A stretch of 55,889 nt of DNA from Williamsia sp. (GCF_016462415.1 NZ_JAEMTF010000019.1:1-55889), one strand, 5' to 3'. Positions 42,977 to 53,670 are shown, numbered from the stretch's first letter. The notes: generated by a model from the letters alone, not told the origin. Numbers and translations: made by a program.

Positions 42977-45900
42977 TCACGCATCGGTCCGTGTCCAGGG
43001 CGCGATCGGGTTGCCCTGCCACCGGGTGTGGTCCGGGACGACGTCGCCGCGCATGACCAGTGACGCCGGCCCGACGGTCGCCGACTCACCGAGCCCGGCC
43101 GCCGGGAGCGCGACGCAGTGCGGTCCGAGGGTGGCGCCCACGCCGAGGGTGACCCGGTCCATGGCCATCACCCGGTCGTGGAACAGGTGGGTCTGCACCA
43201 CGCACCCGCGCTGCACGGTGGCGCCGTCGCCCAGCGTCACGAGGTCGGCTTCCGGGAGCCAGTAGGTCTCGCACCAGACGCCCTTGCCGATGCGCGCACC
43301 GAGCAACCGCAGCCAGACGTTCAGGATGGGTGTGCCGGTCGCGGCGTTGGCGAACCACGGTGCGGCGACGGTCTCGACGAACGCATCCGACAGTTCGTTG
43401 CGCCAGATGAACGAACTCCACAGCGGGTGTTCGCCCACCTCGATCCGGCCCACGACCAGCCACTTCGCCGCCGCGGCCACACAGCAGGCGATGGCGCCCG
43501 CCACCAGCAGGATCAGCCCGCTCACCAACGCCGCCACCCAGTACTGGGAGCGCGAGGCGATGTACTGCAGCCCGATCAGCACGAACAGGCCCAGGCCGAA
43601 GGTGATCATCACCGGGATCAGTCGCATCGTCTCGACGATCGCGCGCGCGACCTTCAGCTTGCGCGGCGGGTCGAACGTGCGGCTGGTGTCGGAGTTGGCG
43701 GCGGTACGTCGCAGACGCACCGGGGGACTGCCCAGCCAGCTCGAGCCGGCCTTGGCCTTGCTCGGCGTGGCCGAGAGGACGGCGACGAGGCTGTTCTTCG
43801 GGACCTTGCGGCCGGGACCGGTCATGCCCGAGTTGCCGAGGAACGCGCGCTTGCCGATCTTCGCCTCGTCGATGTGCATCCAGCCGCCGCCGAGTTCGTA
43901 GGAGCCGACCATGGTGTCGTCGGCGAGAAACGCGCCGTCACCCACGGAGGTGAACTTCGGGATCACGAGCGCGGTGCTGATCTCGGTGCCCTTGCCGATG
44001 TCGGCGCCGAGCAGTCGGAACCACCCCGGGGTCAGCAGGCTCGCGTAGAGCGGGAACAGGAAGGTGCGTGCGGAGTCCATCAGTCGCTCGGTCGCCCAGA
44101 TCTGCCAGCCCACGCGGGATCGGACCGGGTGGTAGCCCTGGACCATCCCCACCGAGAGCAGTCGGACGCCGATCGCGGTGATGGCGGCGAACACGAGCAG
44201 TGCGGTCACCGTCGCGGCGGGCAGCAGGGCCAGTGAGCGCAGGGCCACCGATCGGAGTCGGTCGGCGTCGGCGGCCCACGACCCGATCACGGCCAGTCCG
44301 GCGGCCAGCGACACCAGCGGGATCCCGGCGAGCGCGATGGAGGTGATGCCGTAGATCGGTACCCACCGGCTGCGGCGCGGGGGCCGCTCGGCGGGCCACG
44401 GGGTGGTCGCCTTCCCGGTCTTGACCGCCGGGGAGCCGGCCCAGTGCTGGCGAGCCTTGACCCGTCCCATGACCGCCGAACCCGGGGCCACGACGGCGTC
44501 ACGGCCGACGCGGGCGCCGGGCAGCAGCGTCGATCGGGCACCGATGGTGGCGCGCTCGGCGATCTCGATGTCACCGATGTGGACGACGTCGCCGTCGATC
44601 CACCACCCGGCGAGGTCCACCTCGGGTTCCACCGAGCACTGATCGCCCAGCGAGATCATCCCGGTGACCGGCGGCAACGTGTGCAGGTCGACGCCGTGGC
44701 CGATGTCGGCGCCCAGGGAGCGCGCGAAGTAGATCATCCAGGGCGCGCCCGCGAGGTTGGCGGCGCCACTGGCCTCGGTCAGACGTTCGGCCAACCACAG
44801 CCGCAGGTGCACCGAGCCGCCGCGCGGGTAGCTGCCCGGGGTCAGGCCGCCGAGAAGTGTCCGACACCCCACCGCCGCGATGACCATGCGCCCGGGCGGG
44901 GTGATGAAGACGATGAACGCTGCCAGCAGGATCCACCAGTTGACCGTGATGAGCCACGGGGCGTCGGAGAACGTGGCGGCGATGTTGTTGGCGACCCCGA
45001 GCCAGGTCGCCCACTGCAGTCCGGTCAGAGTCGTCAGCGGCACCGACAACGCCACCTGGATCAGGCCCGTGACGCGCGGCGTCGGGGCCACCTCGCGGGG
45101 TTCGGCGGTGATGCCCGGGTTGAGGTCGTCGAGCATCTGCGCCAACGACCCCAGTCGGGGGTGGTCGTAGAGATCGGCGACGGTCACCTCGGGGTAGCGC
45201 TCCCGCAGGCCGGTCACCAGCTGTGCCGCGCCGAGCGAACTGCCGCCCTCGCTGAAGAAGTCGGCGTCGGGGTCGACGATGGTCACCCCGAGCACCGCGG
45301 TCCACTTGTCGGCCACCCACTGCTCGGTGGCCCCGAGGTCGCTCGGTTCGCCGTCGCCTGCGGAACCCGGGAGCGGCCACGGCAGCGCGTTGCGATCGAC
45401 CTTGCCCGACACCTTGGCCGGCAGCTCGTCGACGAGCGCGAGACGCGGGACGAGCGCGGCGGGAAGCTGCGCGACGAGCGCGGCGTGGGCGGCGGCGATG
45501 TCGAACGCGGGGTCGGTGGAAACGAGGTATCCGACGAGCACCGAGTTGCCGGCCGCGGTCTTGCGCACCGCGGCCGCGGCCCCGCCCACATGGGGAAGGT
45601 TCTGCAGCGCGGTGTCGATCTCGCCGAGTTCGATGCGTCGGCCACCGACCTTGACCTGGTCGTCGGCACGGCCCGCGAACACGAGCCCCGCCGCGTCGAG
45701 GCGGACGAGGTCTCCGCTGCGGTAGGCGCGGTCCCAGCCGAGAGTCGGCATGGGGGAGTACTTCTCGGCGTCCTTGGCCGGGTCGAGGTAGCGGGCCAGT
45801 CCGACGCCGCCGATCACGAGCTCGCCGGTCTCCCCCTCGGCGACGGGGTTGCCCGCGGGATCGACGACGGCCAGGTCCCACCCCTTGAGGGGCAGGCCGA

Positions 45901-46849
45901 TGCGCACCGGGGACTCACCGGTCAGCAACGCCGCGCACGCGACGACGGTGGCCTCGGTCGGGCCGTAGGTGTTCCACACCTCGCGGCCGGGCACCGAGAG
46001 GCGTTCACCGAGTTCGGGTGGGCAGGCCTCGCCACCGAAGATCAGCAGCCGCACCGCCTCGAGCGCCTCGGCCGGCCACAACGACGCGAGCGTCGGGACC
46101 GTGGAGACCACGGTGATGTCACGCGAGACCAACCACGGACCGAGGTCCATCCCGCTGCGGACGAGTGCCCGCGGCGCCGGCACCAGGCAGCCACCGTGGC
46201 GCCAGGCGAGCCACATCTCCTCACACGAGGCGTCGAAGGCGACCGACAACCCGGCCAGCACCCGGTCGCCGGGGCCGATCGGCTCGTCGAGCAGGAACAG
46301 GTCGGCCTCGGCGTCGACGAACGCCGCGGCGTTGCGATGGGTGACCGCCACGCCCTTGGGCGTGCCGGTGGACCCGGAGGTGAAGATGATCCACGCGTCG
46401 TCGTCGGGGGTGGGGGTCTGTTCGGTGTCGACCGTGACGTCGCGGTCGCGGACCGCCGGCGTGCGGTGCAGTCCGGTCGCGTCGATGACGGCGGCGACCT
46501 GCGCCTCGCCGAACACCAGATCGGCGCGCTCGTCGGGGTCGTCCACATCAACCGGGACGTAGGCCGCGCCCGCGCAGAGCACCGAGAGGATCGCGAGATA
46601 GAGCTCGCGGGATCCCGACGGCATCCGGATGCCGACCCGGTCGCCGCGCCCGATCTTCTGACCGGTCAGCCACCGGCCGCCCTCGAGCACCGCCTCGGAC
46701 AGCTCGGAGTAACTCAACGCCACGTCACCGTCGTCGATCGCCGGTGCCTGCGGGTACCTCTGCGCGGTCTCGGCGAGGATGTCGATGAGCGTTCGCGGCG
46801 CGCCTGCCTGCGACGACAGAAGGAACTGCGGGGGAATCGGGGTGGTCAC
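42977..46849 (-). CDS. Pls/PosA-type single-module peptide synthetase (lysine-like specificity)
   Basis: A 1290-residue protein. Adenylation domain about 20-495: FTSGSTGTPKG (156-166), NTYGPTEAT (293-301), YRSGDLVRLD (376-385), GKVDRN with K483. Carrier domain 505-575 with phosphopantetheine Ser538 (GGSSLG). Then about 700 residues of several membrane segments alternating with left-handed-helix acyltransferase-like repeats, the TIGR02353-type end of epsilon-polylysine synthetase; total length is close to Pls. Pocket residues by alignment to GrsA: D206 A207 E210 S249 I270 G272 T294 V302 V303 K483. This is close to the lysine code of bacitracin synthetase as I recall it (DAESIGSVCK). No condensation or thioesterase domain. 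GTG start with AAAGGA 6-7 bases upstream. Confidence 0.88.
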   Translation of the reverse strand: MTTPIPPQFLLSSQAGAPRTLIDILAETAQRYPQAPAIDDGDVALSYSELSEAVLEGGRWLTGQKIGRGDRVGIRMPSGSRELYLAILSVLCAGAAYVPVDVDDPDERADLVFGEAQVAAVIDATGLHRTPAVRDRDVTVDTEQTPTPDDDAWIIFTSGSTGTPKGVAVTHRNAAAFVDAEADLFLLDEPIGPGDRVLAGLSVAFDASCEEMWLAWRHGGCLVPAPRALVRSGMDLGPWLVSRDITVVSTVPTLASLWPAEALEAVRLLIFGGEACPPELGERLSVPGREVWNTYGPTEATVVACAALLTGESPVRIGLPLKGWDLAVVDPAGNPVAEGETGELVIGGVGLARYLDPAKDAEKYSPMPTLGWDRAYRSGDLVRLDAAGLVFAGRADDQVKVGGRRIELGEIDTALQNLPHVGGAAAAVRKTAAGNSVLVGYLVSTDPAFDIAAAHAALVAQLPAALVPRLALVDELPAKVSGKVDRNALPWPLPGSAGDGEPSDLGATEQWVADKWTAVLGVTIVDPDADFFSEGGSSLGAAQLVTGLRERYPEVTVADLYDHPRLGSLAQMLDDLNPGITAEPREVAPTPRVTGLIQVALSVPLTTLTGLQWATWLGVANNIAATFSDAPWLITVNWWILLAAFIVFITPPGRMVIAAVGCRTLLGGLTPGSYPRGGSVHLRLWLAERLTEASGAANLAGAPWMIYFARSLGADIGHGVDLHTLPPVTGMISLGDQCSVEPEVDLAGWWIDGDVVHIGDIEIAERATIGARSTLLPGARVGRDAVVAPGSAVMGRVKARQHWAGSPAVKTGKATTPWPAERPPRRSRWVPIYGITSIALAGIPLVSLAAGLAVIGSWAADADRLRSVALRSLALLPAATVTALLVFAAITAIGVRLLSVGMVQGYHPVRSRVGWQIWATERLMDSARTFLFPLYASLLTPGWFRLLGADIGKGTEISTALVIPKFTSVGDGAFLADDTMVGSYELGGGWMHIDEAKIGKRAFLGNSGMTGPGRKVPKNSLVAVLSATPSKAKAGSSWLGSPPVRLRRTAANSDTSRTFDPPRKLKVARAIVETMRLIPVMITFGLGLFVLIGLQYIASRSQYWVAALVSGLILLVAGAIACCVAAAAKWLVVGRIEVGEHPLWSSFIWRNELSDAFVETVAAPWFANAATGTPILNVWLRLLGARIGKGVWCETYWLPEADLVTLGDGATVQRGCVVQTHLFHDRVMAMDRVTLGVGATLGPHCVALPAAGLGESATVGPASLVMRGDVVPDHTRWQGNPIAPWTRTDA

Positions 46850-47150
46850 CGATGTCCTTTCTCCGCGCGGTTCGACGGCGGACGAGAAGCGATCATGGCG
46901 CATTTGAACGGTGTCAGTGTTGCAGCTCTCGACGGTGCACAGGTGGTGAGGTCGCCCACCGGAGACGTGCTTCGGATGGAGCAAAACCCGGATCGGGGGT
47001 GAGACTGTGAAGTAAGTTTCGTTTACATTCGATGTAGGTCCATCAACCAATGGCGCATTTCACGGCCAGGACCTGCCGTCCGACATGGCACGCACCGACA
47101 AGAACCGGCGGGCGATCCAGAGTCGACAGACACACCGGAGGAGGTTTTCG
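46850..47150. other. 301-base gap between the NRPS-like and hydrolase genes
   Basis: Divergent promoter region. GTAAGTTTCGTTTAC at 47011-47025 is an imperfect inverted repeat (GTAA/TTAC ends) that could bind a TetR-type regulator. Open frames extend into the gap from both genes, but the composition and missing ribosome sites argue against coding. Nothing else recognised. Confidence 0.4.
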
Positions 47151-48134
47151 ATGCCGGTGATCACGCACACCCGCCCGAGCCGTGGATCGCGACCGATGTG
47201 GTTCGGTTCCCGACTGTTCATCAGGCCGATACTCAAGGTTTGGCCGCTGTCCCCGTCCGGGATGAAGTTGCTGTACCTCGTGGACCGTGCCGCGTCCCGT
47301 GGACCCAAGCCGCGCGGGGTCGTCCTCGAGCAGATCGAGCTCGCGGGTCGACCGGTGGAGCTCATTGTCCCCGCGGGGCCGAGTCGTCGCGACAGCGACA
47401 CCGCCGTCCTGTATCTCCACGGTGGTGCGTTCATCACCTGCGGCCTCGCGACGCACCGGCTCGTGGCCGCGCGGATGTCGCGCGGCACCGGTCTCCCGGT
47501 GTTCTCTCAGGCCTACCGCCAGCTGCCCGAGGCGGGTGTGGGCACGTCGGTCCACGACGCGTACTACGCCTACCGCGAGCTGCTCCTCGAGCGCGGCTAC
47601 CGTCACGTCGTGGTCGCCGGCGACTCGGCGGGCGGATTCCTCGCCGCCAAGATCACCGAGTACGCGCTGCGCGACGATCTGACCCCGCCGACGGCCTACG
47701 TCGGGTTCTCGCCTCTGCTGGATCTCGACCTCGCCGCCAACCCGGATCGCAGCAGCCGGAGCGACGCCTACCTGCCGATGTCGAAGATGGCCGAGCTCGC
47801 GCCGCTGTTCGACCAGGGGCCGATCGAGTTGAACGGCGTCCGTCGCATCGCCGAGCTGCCGGCGAACATCTTTCCGCCCGCCCTGTTCACCAGCGCGCAG
47901 GACGAGATGCTCGAGCCCGACATCATCGAGCTGGTCGAATCCATCGACGCCCACGGCGGCACCGCGGTCGCGCACAGCTTCGCCTGGCAGATCCACGCGT
48001 TCCCCGCGATCTCGGGCAAGCATCCCGAGACGCTCGAGGCGATCGCGTTGGCCAGTCAGTTCGTGACGTCGGCGCTGCAGGCGGCCAAGGATGCCGATCT
48101 CGACGCCGAGGAGATGCACGGGAAGACCGGCTGA
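47151..48134 (+). CDS. Alpha/beta hydrolase, HSL/lipase-esterase family (Lip-like)
   Basis: A 327-residue hydrolase of the hormone-sensitive lipase group: oxyanion-hole HGGAF (YLHGGAFITCG), nucleophile in GDSAGG, acid in AQDEML and His in QIHAFP. Mycobacterial LipN/LipO-type enzymes are the nearest form I recognise. It hydrolyses short-chain esters. The ATG at 47151 is supported by GGAGGAGG 6 bases upstream; the open frame reaches 47085 but has no such site. Divergent from the synthetase gene. Confidence 0.88.
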   Translation: MPVITHTRPSRGSRPMWFGSRLFIRPILKVWPLSPSGMKLLYLVDRAASRGPKPRGVVLEQIELAGRPVELIVPAGPSRRDSDTAVLYLHGGAFITCGLATHRLVAARMSRGTGLPVFSQAYRQLPEAGVGTSVHDAYYAYRELLLERGYRHVVVAGDSAGGFLAAKITEYALRDDLTPPTAYVGFSPLLDLDLAANPDRSSRSDAYLPMSKMAELAPLFDQGPIELNGVRRIAELPANIFPPALFTSAQDEMLEPDIIELVESIDAHGGTAVAHSFAWQIHAFPAISGKHPETLEAIALASQFVTSALQAAKDADLDAEEMHGKTG

Positions 48135-48140
48135 GACAGG

Positions 48141-48326
48141 TCAGCCGCGCTCGGAGGCTCGTCGGATGCGACGGGCCTCGGAGCGGCACTTCTGTGAGCA
48201 GTAGCGGACCTCGTCCCACTGGCCGCGTCCGCTCCAGCGTTTGCGGTTGGTGAAGGGCCGTCCGCACACCTCACAGGCCTTGGATTCGCGATCGCCGGGG
48301 TTCGATTGTCGGTTCACCGTCTCCAT
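48141..48326 (-). CDS. Small zinc-finger protein (DUF2256-like)
   Basis: A 61-residue basic protein with CEVCGRPFTNRKRW and VRYCSQKCR, a Cys4 zinc ribbon of the DUF2256 type. It is found singly in many actinobacteria; function unknown, possibly nucleic-acid binding. GGAGGAGG precedes the ATG. Divergent from the acyl-CoA dehydrogenase gene. Confidence 0.85.
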   Translation of the reverse strand: METVNRQSNPGDRESKACEVCGRPFTNRKRWSGRGQWDEVRYCSQKCRSEARRIRRASERG

Positions 48327-48403
48327 CGTCCTCCTCCCTCGCCGGGGATAGTGTGGGGAACGCGGCGCGACACATCTGTCGCACGAGTGAAGGAGTCACG
48401 CAC

Positions 48404-49588
<1,185 letters not shown>

Positions 49589-49611
49589 GCATCGGACAAA
49601 ACGGCATTCGT

Positions 49612-49617
49612 TAAGCT
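49612..49617 (+). promoter_or_regulatory. -10 element TAAGCT, leaderless start of the 49625 gene
   Basis: TAAGCT ends 7 bases before the ATG at 49625; no ribosome site. The hexamer and spacing match the promoter at 6401. Confidence 0.5.
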
Positions 49618-49624
49618 GGCGCCC

Positions 49625-49963
49625 ATGGAGCAGGGCATGCGCACGTTCTCGAAGATCCTGACCCTGATCGGGTCGATCATCCTGATCGGCTGCGTCGGTT
49701 ATCTGATGGTCGGCTGGTGGGACGAGAAGCGGTGGGCGTGGCTGGCCATCGGCGTCATCGTCATCGCCGTCAACCTGGGTGTCGTCGTGGTTCGGCTCAA
49801 GCCGACGCCCAAGCCGCGCGACTGGACCGTCGACGAGGTGCGAGCGGTTATCGAGCCGATCCACGGCGAGCTCACCCAGATACGCACGCTGCGCCGTGCC
49901 GACAAGGGCTTGACGTTGGCCAAGGCCGCCGAACTCGTGGCCCAGGCGCGCATCGCCACCTAG
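49625..49963 (+). CDS. Small two-segment membrane protein, hypothetical
   Basis: A 112-residue protein with two hydrophobic segments (about 8-28 and 36-57) separated by a short polar WWDEKRWAW turn, then a soluble helical tail (VDEVRAVIEPIHGELTQIRTLRRADKG) that may form a coiled coil. Family not recognised. An internal Met at residue 5 is an alternative start. It converges on the aldo/keto reductase with a 31-bp hairpin between. Confidence 0.65.
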   Translation: MEQGMRTFSKILTLIGSIILIGCVGYLMVGWWDEKRWAWLAIGVIVIAVNLGVVVVRLKPTPKPRDWTVDEVRAVIEPIHGELTQIRTLRRADKGLTLAKAAELVAQARIAT

Positions 49964-49966
49964 CCC

Positions 49967-50038
49967 CGTGAACGCGCGTCTCCCGTTCAGACGCGCGCCC
50001 ACCTCGACGCGCGTCTGAACGGTGGACGCGCGTTCACG
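49967..50038. terminator. 31-bp hairpin at a convergent junction
   Basis: Arms 49967-49997 and 50008-50038 match over 31 positions with two adjacent differences; the loop is 10 bases. Each arm carries GAACGCGCGTC and an inner GTTCAGACGCGCG, so a smaller hairpin within each arm is also possible. No U-tract. It could terminate both convergent genes. Confidence 0.75.
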
Positions 50039-50053
50039 CCCGACCCGACGAAC

Positions 50054-51073
50054 TCAGCGCCGTCGCAACGAGGCGTCGAGCAGGGCGGGTGGCGTGTCGA
50101 ACTTCTCCTCGGGCGCGAGATCGACTCCCGGGGCGACGATCTCGTCGATGGCGTCGAGAATGTCGGCCGACAACTCGGTGTCACCGGCGGCGATCTGGGA
50201 GTGCAGATGCTCGAGCGTGCGGGGTCCGATGATCGCGCTCGTCACGCCGGGATGGGCGGTGACGAACCCGAGTGCGAGCTGGATCAGGGTCAGACCGGAC
50301 TCGTCGGCCAGGGTGACCAGCTTCTCGACGGCCTCGATCTTGGCCTTCGCAGCCGGTGCGTCCGGTCCGAACCGCTGTGGCATCAGCTTCGCGCGGTTGG
50401 TCGTGCTCTCCTTGCCCGCTCGGATCGCGCCCGAGAGGAACCCGCCGGCCAGCGGACTCCACGCCAGTACGCCCATGCCGTACTGCTCGGTGACGGGCAG
50501 CACGTGTGATTCGATGCCGCGCTGCAGGATCGAGTACGGCGGCTGCTCGGTGACGAACCGGCTCAGGTGGTTGTCCCGTGCGGCCCATTCCGCCTGCACG
50601 ATGCGGTAGGCGGGGTAGGTCGAAGAGCCGAAGTAGCGGATCTTGCCTGCGCGTTGGAGGTCGGTCAGCGCGGAGAGGGTCTCTTCGTCGCTGGTCCGCG
50701 GGTCCCATCGGTGGATCTGGTAGAGATCGACGTGATCGACGTCGAGTCGGCGCAGGCTGTTCTCGAGTTCGGTGACGATCCAGCGGCGCGAGCTGCCCTG
50801 GTGGTTGCGCTCGTCGCCCATCGGGTTGAACACCTTCGTGGCCAGCACGATGTCGTCACGGCGGCCGGCGATGGCCTTGCCGACCATCTCCTCGGACTCG
50901 CCCTGGCTGTACATGTCGGCGGTGTCGATGAGGTTGATGCCGCCGTCGATCGCGGCGTCGACGATGCCCGTCGCGTCCTCCTGGGTGGTGCGGCCGATGG
51001 CACCGAAGTTCATGGCGCCGAGCGCGAGGGTGCTGACCTGGACGCCGGTGCGGCCGAGAGTGCGGTACTTCAT
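50054..51073 (-). CDS. Aldo/keto reductase
   Basis: A 339-residue TIM-barrel reductase. The catalytic tetrad D50, Y55 (DTADMY), K80 (ATKV) and H121 (YQIHRWD) is complete. NADPH-dependent reduction of aldehydes or ketones; the C-terminal SAIIGPRTLEHL binds the cofactor. AGAAGGACC before the ATG. Divergent from a TetR gene, with two CGGAAC-N3-GTTCCG operators between, so expression is probably induced by its substrate. Confidence 0.92.
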   Translation of the reverse strand: MKYRTLGRTGVQVSTLALGAMNFGAIGRTTQEDATGIVDAAIDGGINLIDTADMYSQGESEEMVGKAIAGRRDDIVLATKVFNPMGDERNHQGSSRRWIVTELENSLRRLDVDHVDLYQIHRWDPRTSDEETLSALTDLQRAGKIRYFGSSTYPAYRIVQAEWAARDNHLSRFVTEQPPYSILQRGIESHVLPVTEQYGMGVLAWSPLAGGFLSGAIRAGKESTTNRAKLMPQRFGPDAPAAKAKIEAVEKLVTLADESGLTLIQLALGFVTAHPGVTSAIIGPRTLEHLHSQIAAGDTELSADILDAIDEIVAPGVDLAPEEKFDTPPALLDASLRRR

Positions 51074-51135
51074 GTGGGGTCCTTCTCGTGGTGCGAGTGG
51101 ATGTGGTGCCAGCGATCTGGCATCCTGACGTCAAG

Positions 51136-51177
51136 CGGAACAATGTTCCGTTAACCAACATACGGAACCAGGTTCCG
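51136..51177. promoter_or_regulatory. Paired TetR operators between reductase and tetR
   Basis: CGGAACAATGTTCCG (51136-51150) and CGGAACCAGGTTCCG (51163-51177) are CGGAAC-N3-GTTCCG palindromes with centres 27 bp apart. Confidence 0.85.
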
Positions 51178-51205
51178 TTTGCCAAGGGGTGAGAGGAGTC
51201 GGTCG

Positions 51206-51796
51206 ATGACCACCGCCGATCCGCCGCCACCGGCCGCACGTAAACGGGCCGACGCCCGGCGCAACGCCGAGACCCTCCTCGACGCGGCCGCCGCGGCCTT
51301 CGTCACCGCAGGCGTGGCGGTGCCGGTCCGCGACATCGCCGCCGCGGCCGGGGTGGGCGTCGGCACCATCTACCGTCACTTCCCCACGCGCGCCGATCTC
51401 ATCGTGGCCGTCTACCGACACCAGGTCGACGCCTGCGCGCAGGCCGGACCGGTCCTGCTGGCGGAGCGCACCTCGCCGCACGTCGCGCTCGCCTCGTGGA
51501 TCGACCTGTTCGTCAACTTCCTGGTCACCAAGCACGGGCTCGCCGAGGCGCTGCAGTCCACCGACCCCACCTTCGACACCCTGCACGTCTACTTCCTCGA
51601 CAGCCTCGTCCCGGTGTGCGCGCAGATCCTCGACGCCGCCGTGCGCGCAGGCGAGATCCGGTCCGACGTGCGGCCACTGGAACTGATGCGGGCGGTGGGC
51701 AACCTGTGCATCGGTGCGGGCAGCGATCCGCGGTACGACGCGCGGCGCATGGTCGACGTCCTGATCGCCGGTCTGCGGGTCGCGAAGACATCCTGA
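51206..51796 (+). CDS. TetR-family regulator (of aldo/keto reductase)
   Basis: A 196-residue protein with KRADARRNAETLLDAAAAAFVTAG and helix-turn-helix VPVRDIAAAAGVGVGTIYRHFPTRADLI. It probably represses the divergent reductase and itself through the two CGGAAC-N3-GTTCCG sites. GAGAGGAG 7 bases before the ATG at 51206; upstream frame continuation is discounted because it enters the operator side without a ribosome site. Confidence 0.9.
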   Translation: MTTADPPPPAARKRADARRNAETLLDAAAAAFVTAGVAVPVRDIAAAAGVGVGTIYRHFPTRADLIVAVYRHQVDACAQAGPVLLAERTSPHVALASWIDLFVNFLVTKHGLAEALQSTDPTFDTLHVYFLDSLVPVCAQILDAAVRAGEIRSDVRPLELMRAVGNLCIGAGSDPRYDARRMVDVLIAGLRVAKTS

Positions 51797-51925
51797 TCGG
51801 TCGTTGCCGATGATGAATAGTTGACGATGTGTGTGGCCAGGGCGCGGTACTGAGGCAAGATTCGTAGCGCACAGTCAGGTGCGGTGACGCAGGCGAGACC
51901 GTCTGCACGGCGATGGAGATCCGAG

Positions 51926-53668
51926 ATGACCGAGTTCGACCGTCGGACCCTGTTCAAGGGGGCAGGTGCCCTCGGCGCCGCTGCCGCCGTGGGAGCCGCC
52001 ACCTCGAAGGCCGCGCCCCTCGCGTACGCCGATCCCGCCGTCGGGTCACGGGCGGTGTCGATCGCCGGGACCACGTTGGAGGTCGTCGGCACACCCGCGT
52101 CGACCGGTGTCCGCCAGTACCGCCGCCTCACCGCAGGCGCCGGTTGGCCGCTCATCGTGCGATCCGAGCTCGCGGCCCCCAAGGCGGGTCGGGACGACCG
52201 TCGCGTCGGGCTGGCGTCGATCGTGCAGACCACCGACGTACACATCGTCGATGCCGAGAGCCCGGTGCGCGCCGAGTTCATCCACCCACAGAACGGGTCG
52301 GCGTTCCGACCGCACGAGAAGCTCGGCGCGGCCGCGACGGTCAACCTGGTCAAGCGGATCAACGACCTGGGGTCGGCGCCGTTCAACGGTCGTGCGTTCG
52401 ACTGCGTCGTGTCCACCGGCGACAACACCGACAACCATGAGTTCGTCGAGCTCGAATGGTTCCTCACGCTGTTCAGCGGAGGCACGTTGGCGCAGTCCAC
52501 CGGCGACCCGAACCGCTATGAGGGCGTGCAGGTCTGGGGATCGACGCTCTACTGGCAGCCGGAGTCGTCGGTCAACGACATCTACAAGCAGAAGGGGTTC
52601 CCGCAGATCCCCGGGCTGCTGTCGTCGAGCATCACTCCGATCACCAGCCCCGGACTCGACACGCGGTGGTTCAGTGTCTTCGGCAACCACGACGACAGCG
52701 TCTCGGGCGTGATCCCCAGCGGGATCGGTTTCATCGACGCGCTCTACACCGGCTCCATCAAGCTCGACATCCCGAAGAACCAGGCCGCGATCGATCGTGT
52801 CGCGGCTGCGTACGACACGGCCCCGGCGTCGGCGGCGAAGGTGCTGGCGGAGCAGGTGCAGACCGGCCCGATCCGTCGCATCACCCCCGACGCGCGTCGC
52901 GCTCCGTTCACCCCGCGGCAGTACATGGCCGAGCACTTCCGACCGCGCTACACCGGTCCGGGCCCCGTCGGACACGGGTTCGCCTCGCACGCACCGCAAT
53001 CGGGTATCACGTACTACTCGTTCCAGATCGCACCGGGCGTCGTCGGCATCTCGATGGACACCACCAACCACGCGGGCTTCACCGACGGGTCGATCGGGCA
53101 GGTGCAGCTCGACTGGATGGAGAAGCTGATCGTCGCCGGGTCGCGGAAGTACCACGATCGCTCGGGCAAACTCGTCACGCATGAGGCCGACGACACGCTG
53201 TTCGTCGCGTTCAGTCATCACACCAGCGACACGATGGAGCTGCCGATCCCCGATCCGGAACACCCGTTCGAGCGGCGCAACACCGGGCCGCAACTGGTCG
53301 ACTTCTTCCACCGGTTCCCCAACGTCGTGGCCTGGGTCAACGGCCACACCCACGAGAACAAGATCACCCCGCACAAGGGGGCGACCCCGGCGCAGAGCTT
53401 CTGGGAGATCAACACCGCGTCACACATCGACTTCCCGCAGAACGCGCGGGTGATCGAGGTGAACGACAACAAAGACGGCACGCTCTCGGTGTTCTGCACG
53501 CTGATCGAATCGGCGGCCCCCTACGAGGTCGCCTACTCCGATCACTCGGTCACCGGACTGGGGTCGATGTACCGCGAGTTCTCCTACAACGACACCGGAT
53601 ACGACCCGATACGCCTCGGCACCTCGGTCGATCACAACGTCGAATTGCTGCTCGTCTCACCGACCTGA
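51926..53668 (+). CDS. Tat-exported metallophosphoesterase (TIGR03767-like)
   Basis: A 580-residue protein. It starts with a twin-arginine signal (DRRTLFKGAGALGAAAAVGAA) and a likely signal-peptidase site after AYA. Metallophosphoesterase motifs in order: TTDVHIVD, STGDNTDN, FGNHDD, FSHHTSD and NGHTHEN. It matches the actinobacterial exported family TIGR03767, of unknown substrate. Folded with its metals in the cytoplasm, it would act outside the membrane. The ATG at 51926 gives a compact Tat signal; CGGCGATGGAGATCCG upstream has GGAG. It converges on the ABC exporter. Confidence 0.88.
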   Translation: MTEFDRRTLFKGAGALGAAAAVGAATSKAAPLAYADPAVGSRAVSIAGTTLEVVGTPASTGVRQYRRLTAGAGWPLIVRSELAAPKAGRDDRRVGLASIVQTTDVHIVDAESPVRAEFIHPQNGSAFRPHEKLGAAATVNLVKRINDLGSAPFNGRAFDCVVSTGDNTDNHEFVELEWFLTLFSGGTLAQSTGDPNRYEGVQVWGSTLYWQPESSVNDIYKQKGFPQIPGLLSSSITPITSPGLDTRWFSVFGNHDDSVSGVIPSGIGFIDALYTGSIKLDIPKNQAAIDRVAAAYDTAPASAAKVLAEQVQTGPIRRITPDARRAPFTPRQYMAEHFRPRYTGPGPVGHGFASHAPQSGITYYSFQIAPGVVGISMDTTNHAGFTDGSIGQVQLDWMEKLIVAGSRKYHDRSGKLVTHEADDTLFVAFSHHTSDTMELPIPDPEHPFERRNTGPQLVDFFHRFPNVVAWVNGHTHENKITPHKGATPAQSFWEINTASHIDFPQNARVIEVNDNKDGTLSVFCTLIESAAPYEVAYSDHSVTGLGSMYREFSYNDTGYDPIRLGTSVDHNVELLLVSPT

Positions 53669-53670
53669 CC

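Noticed and set aside
44444-47002. An 852-codon open frame opposite the peptide synthetase
   Set aside because: Covers the adenylation domain in antisense and encodes no known motif.
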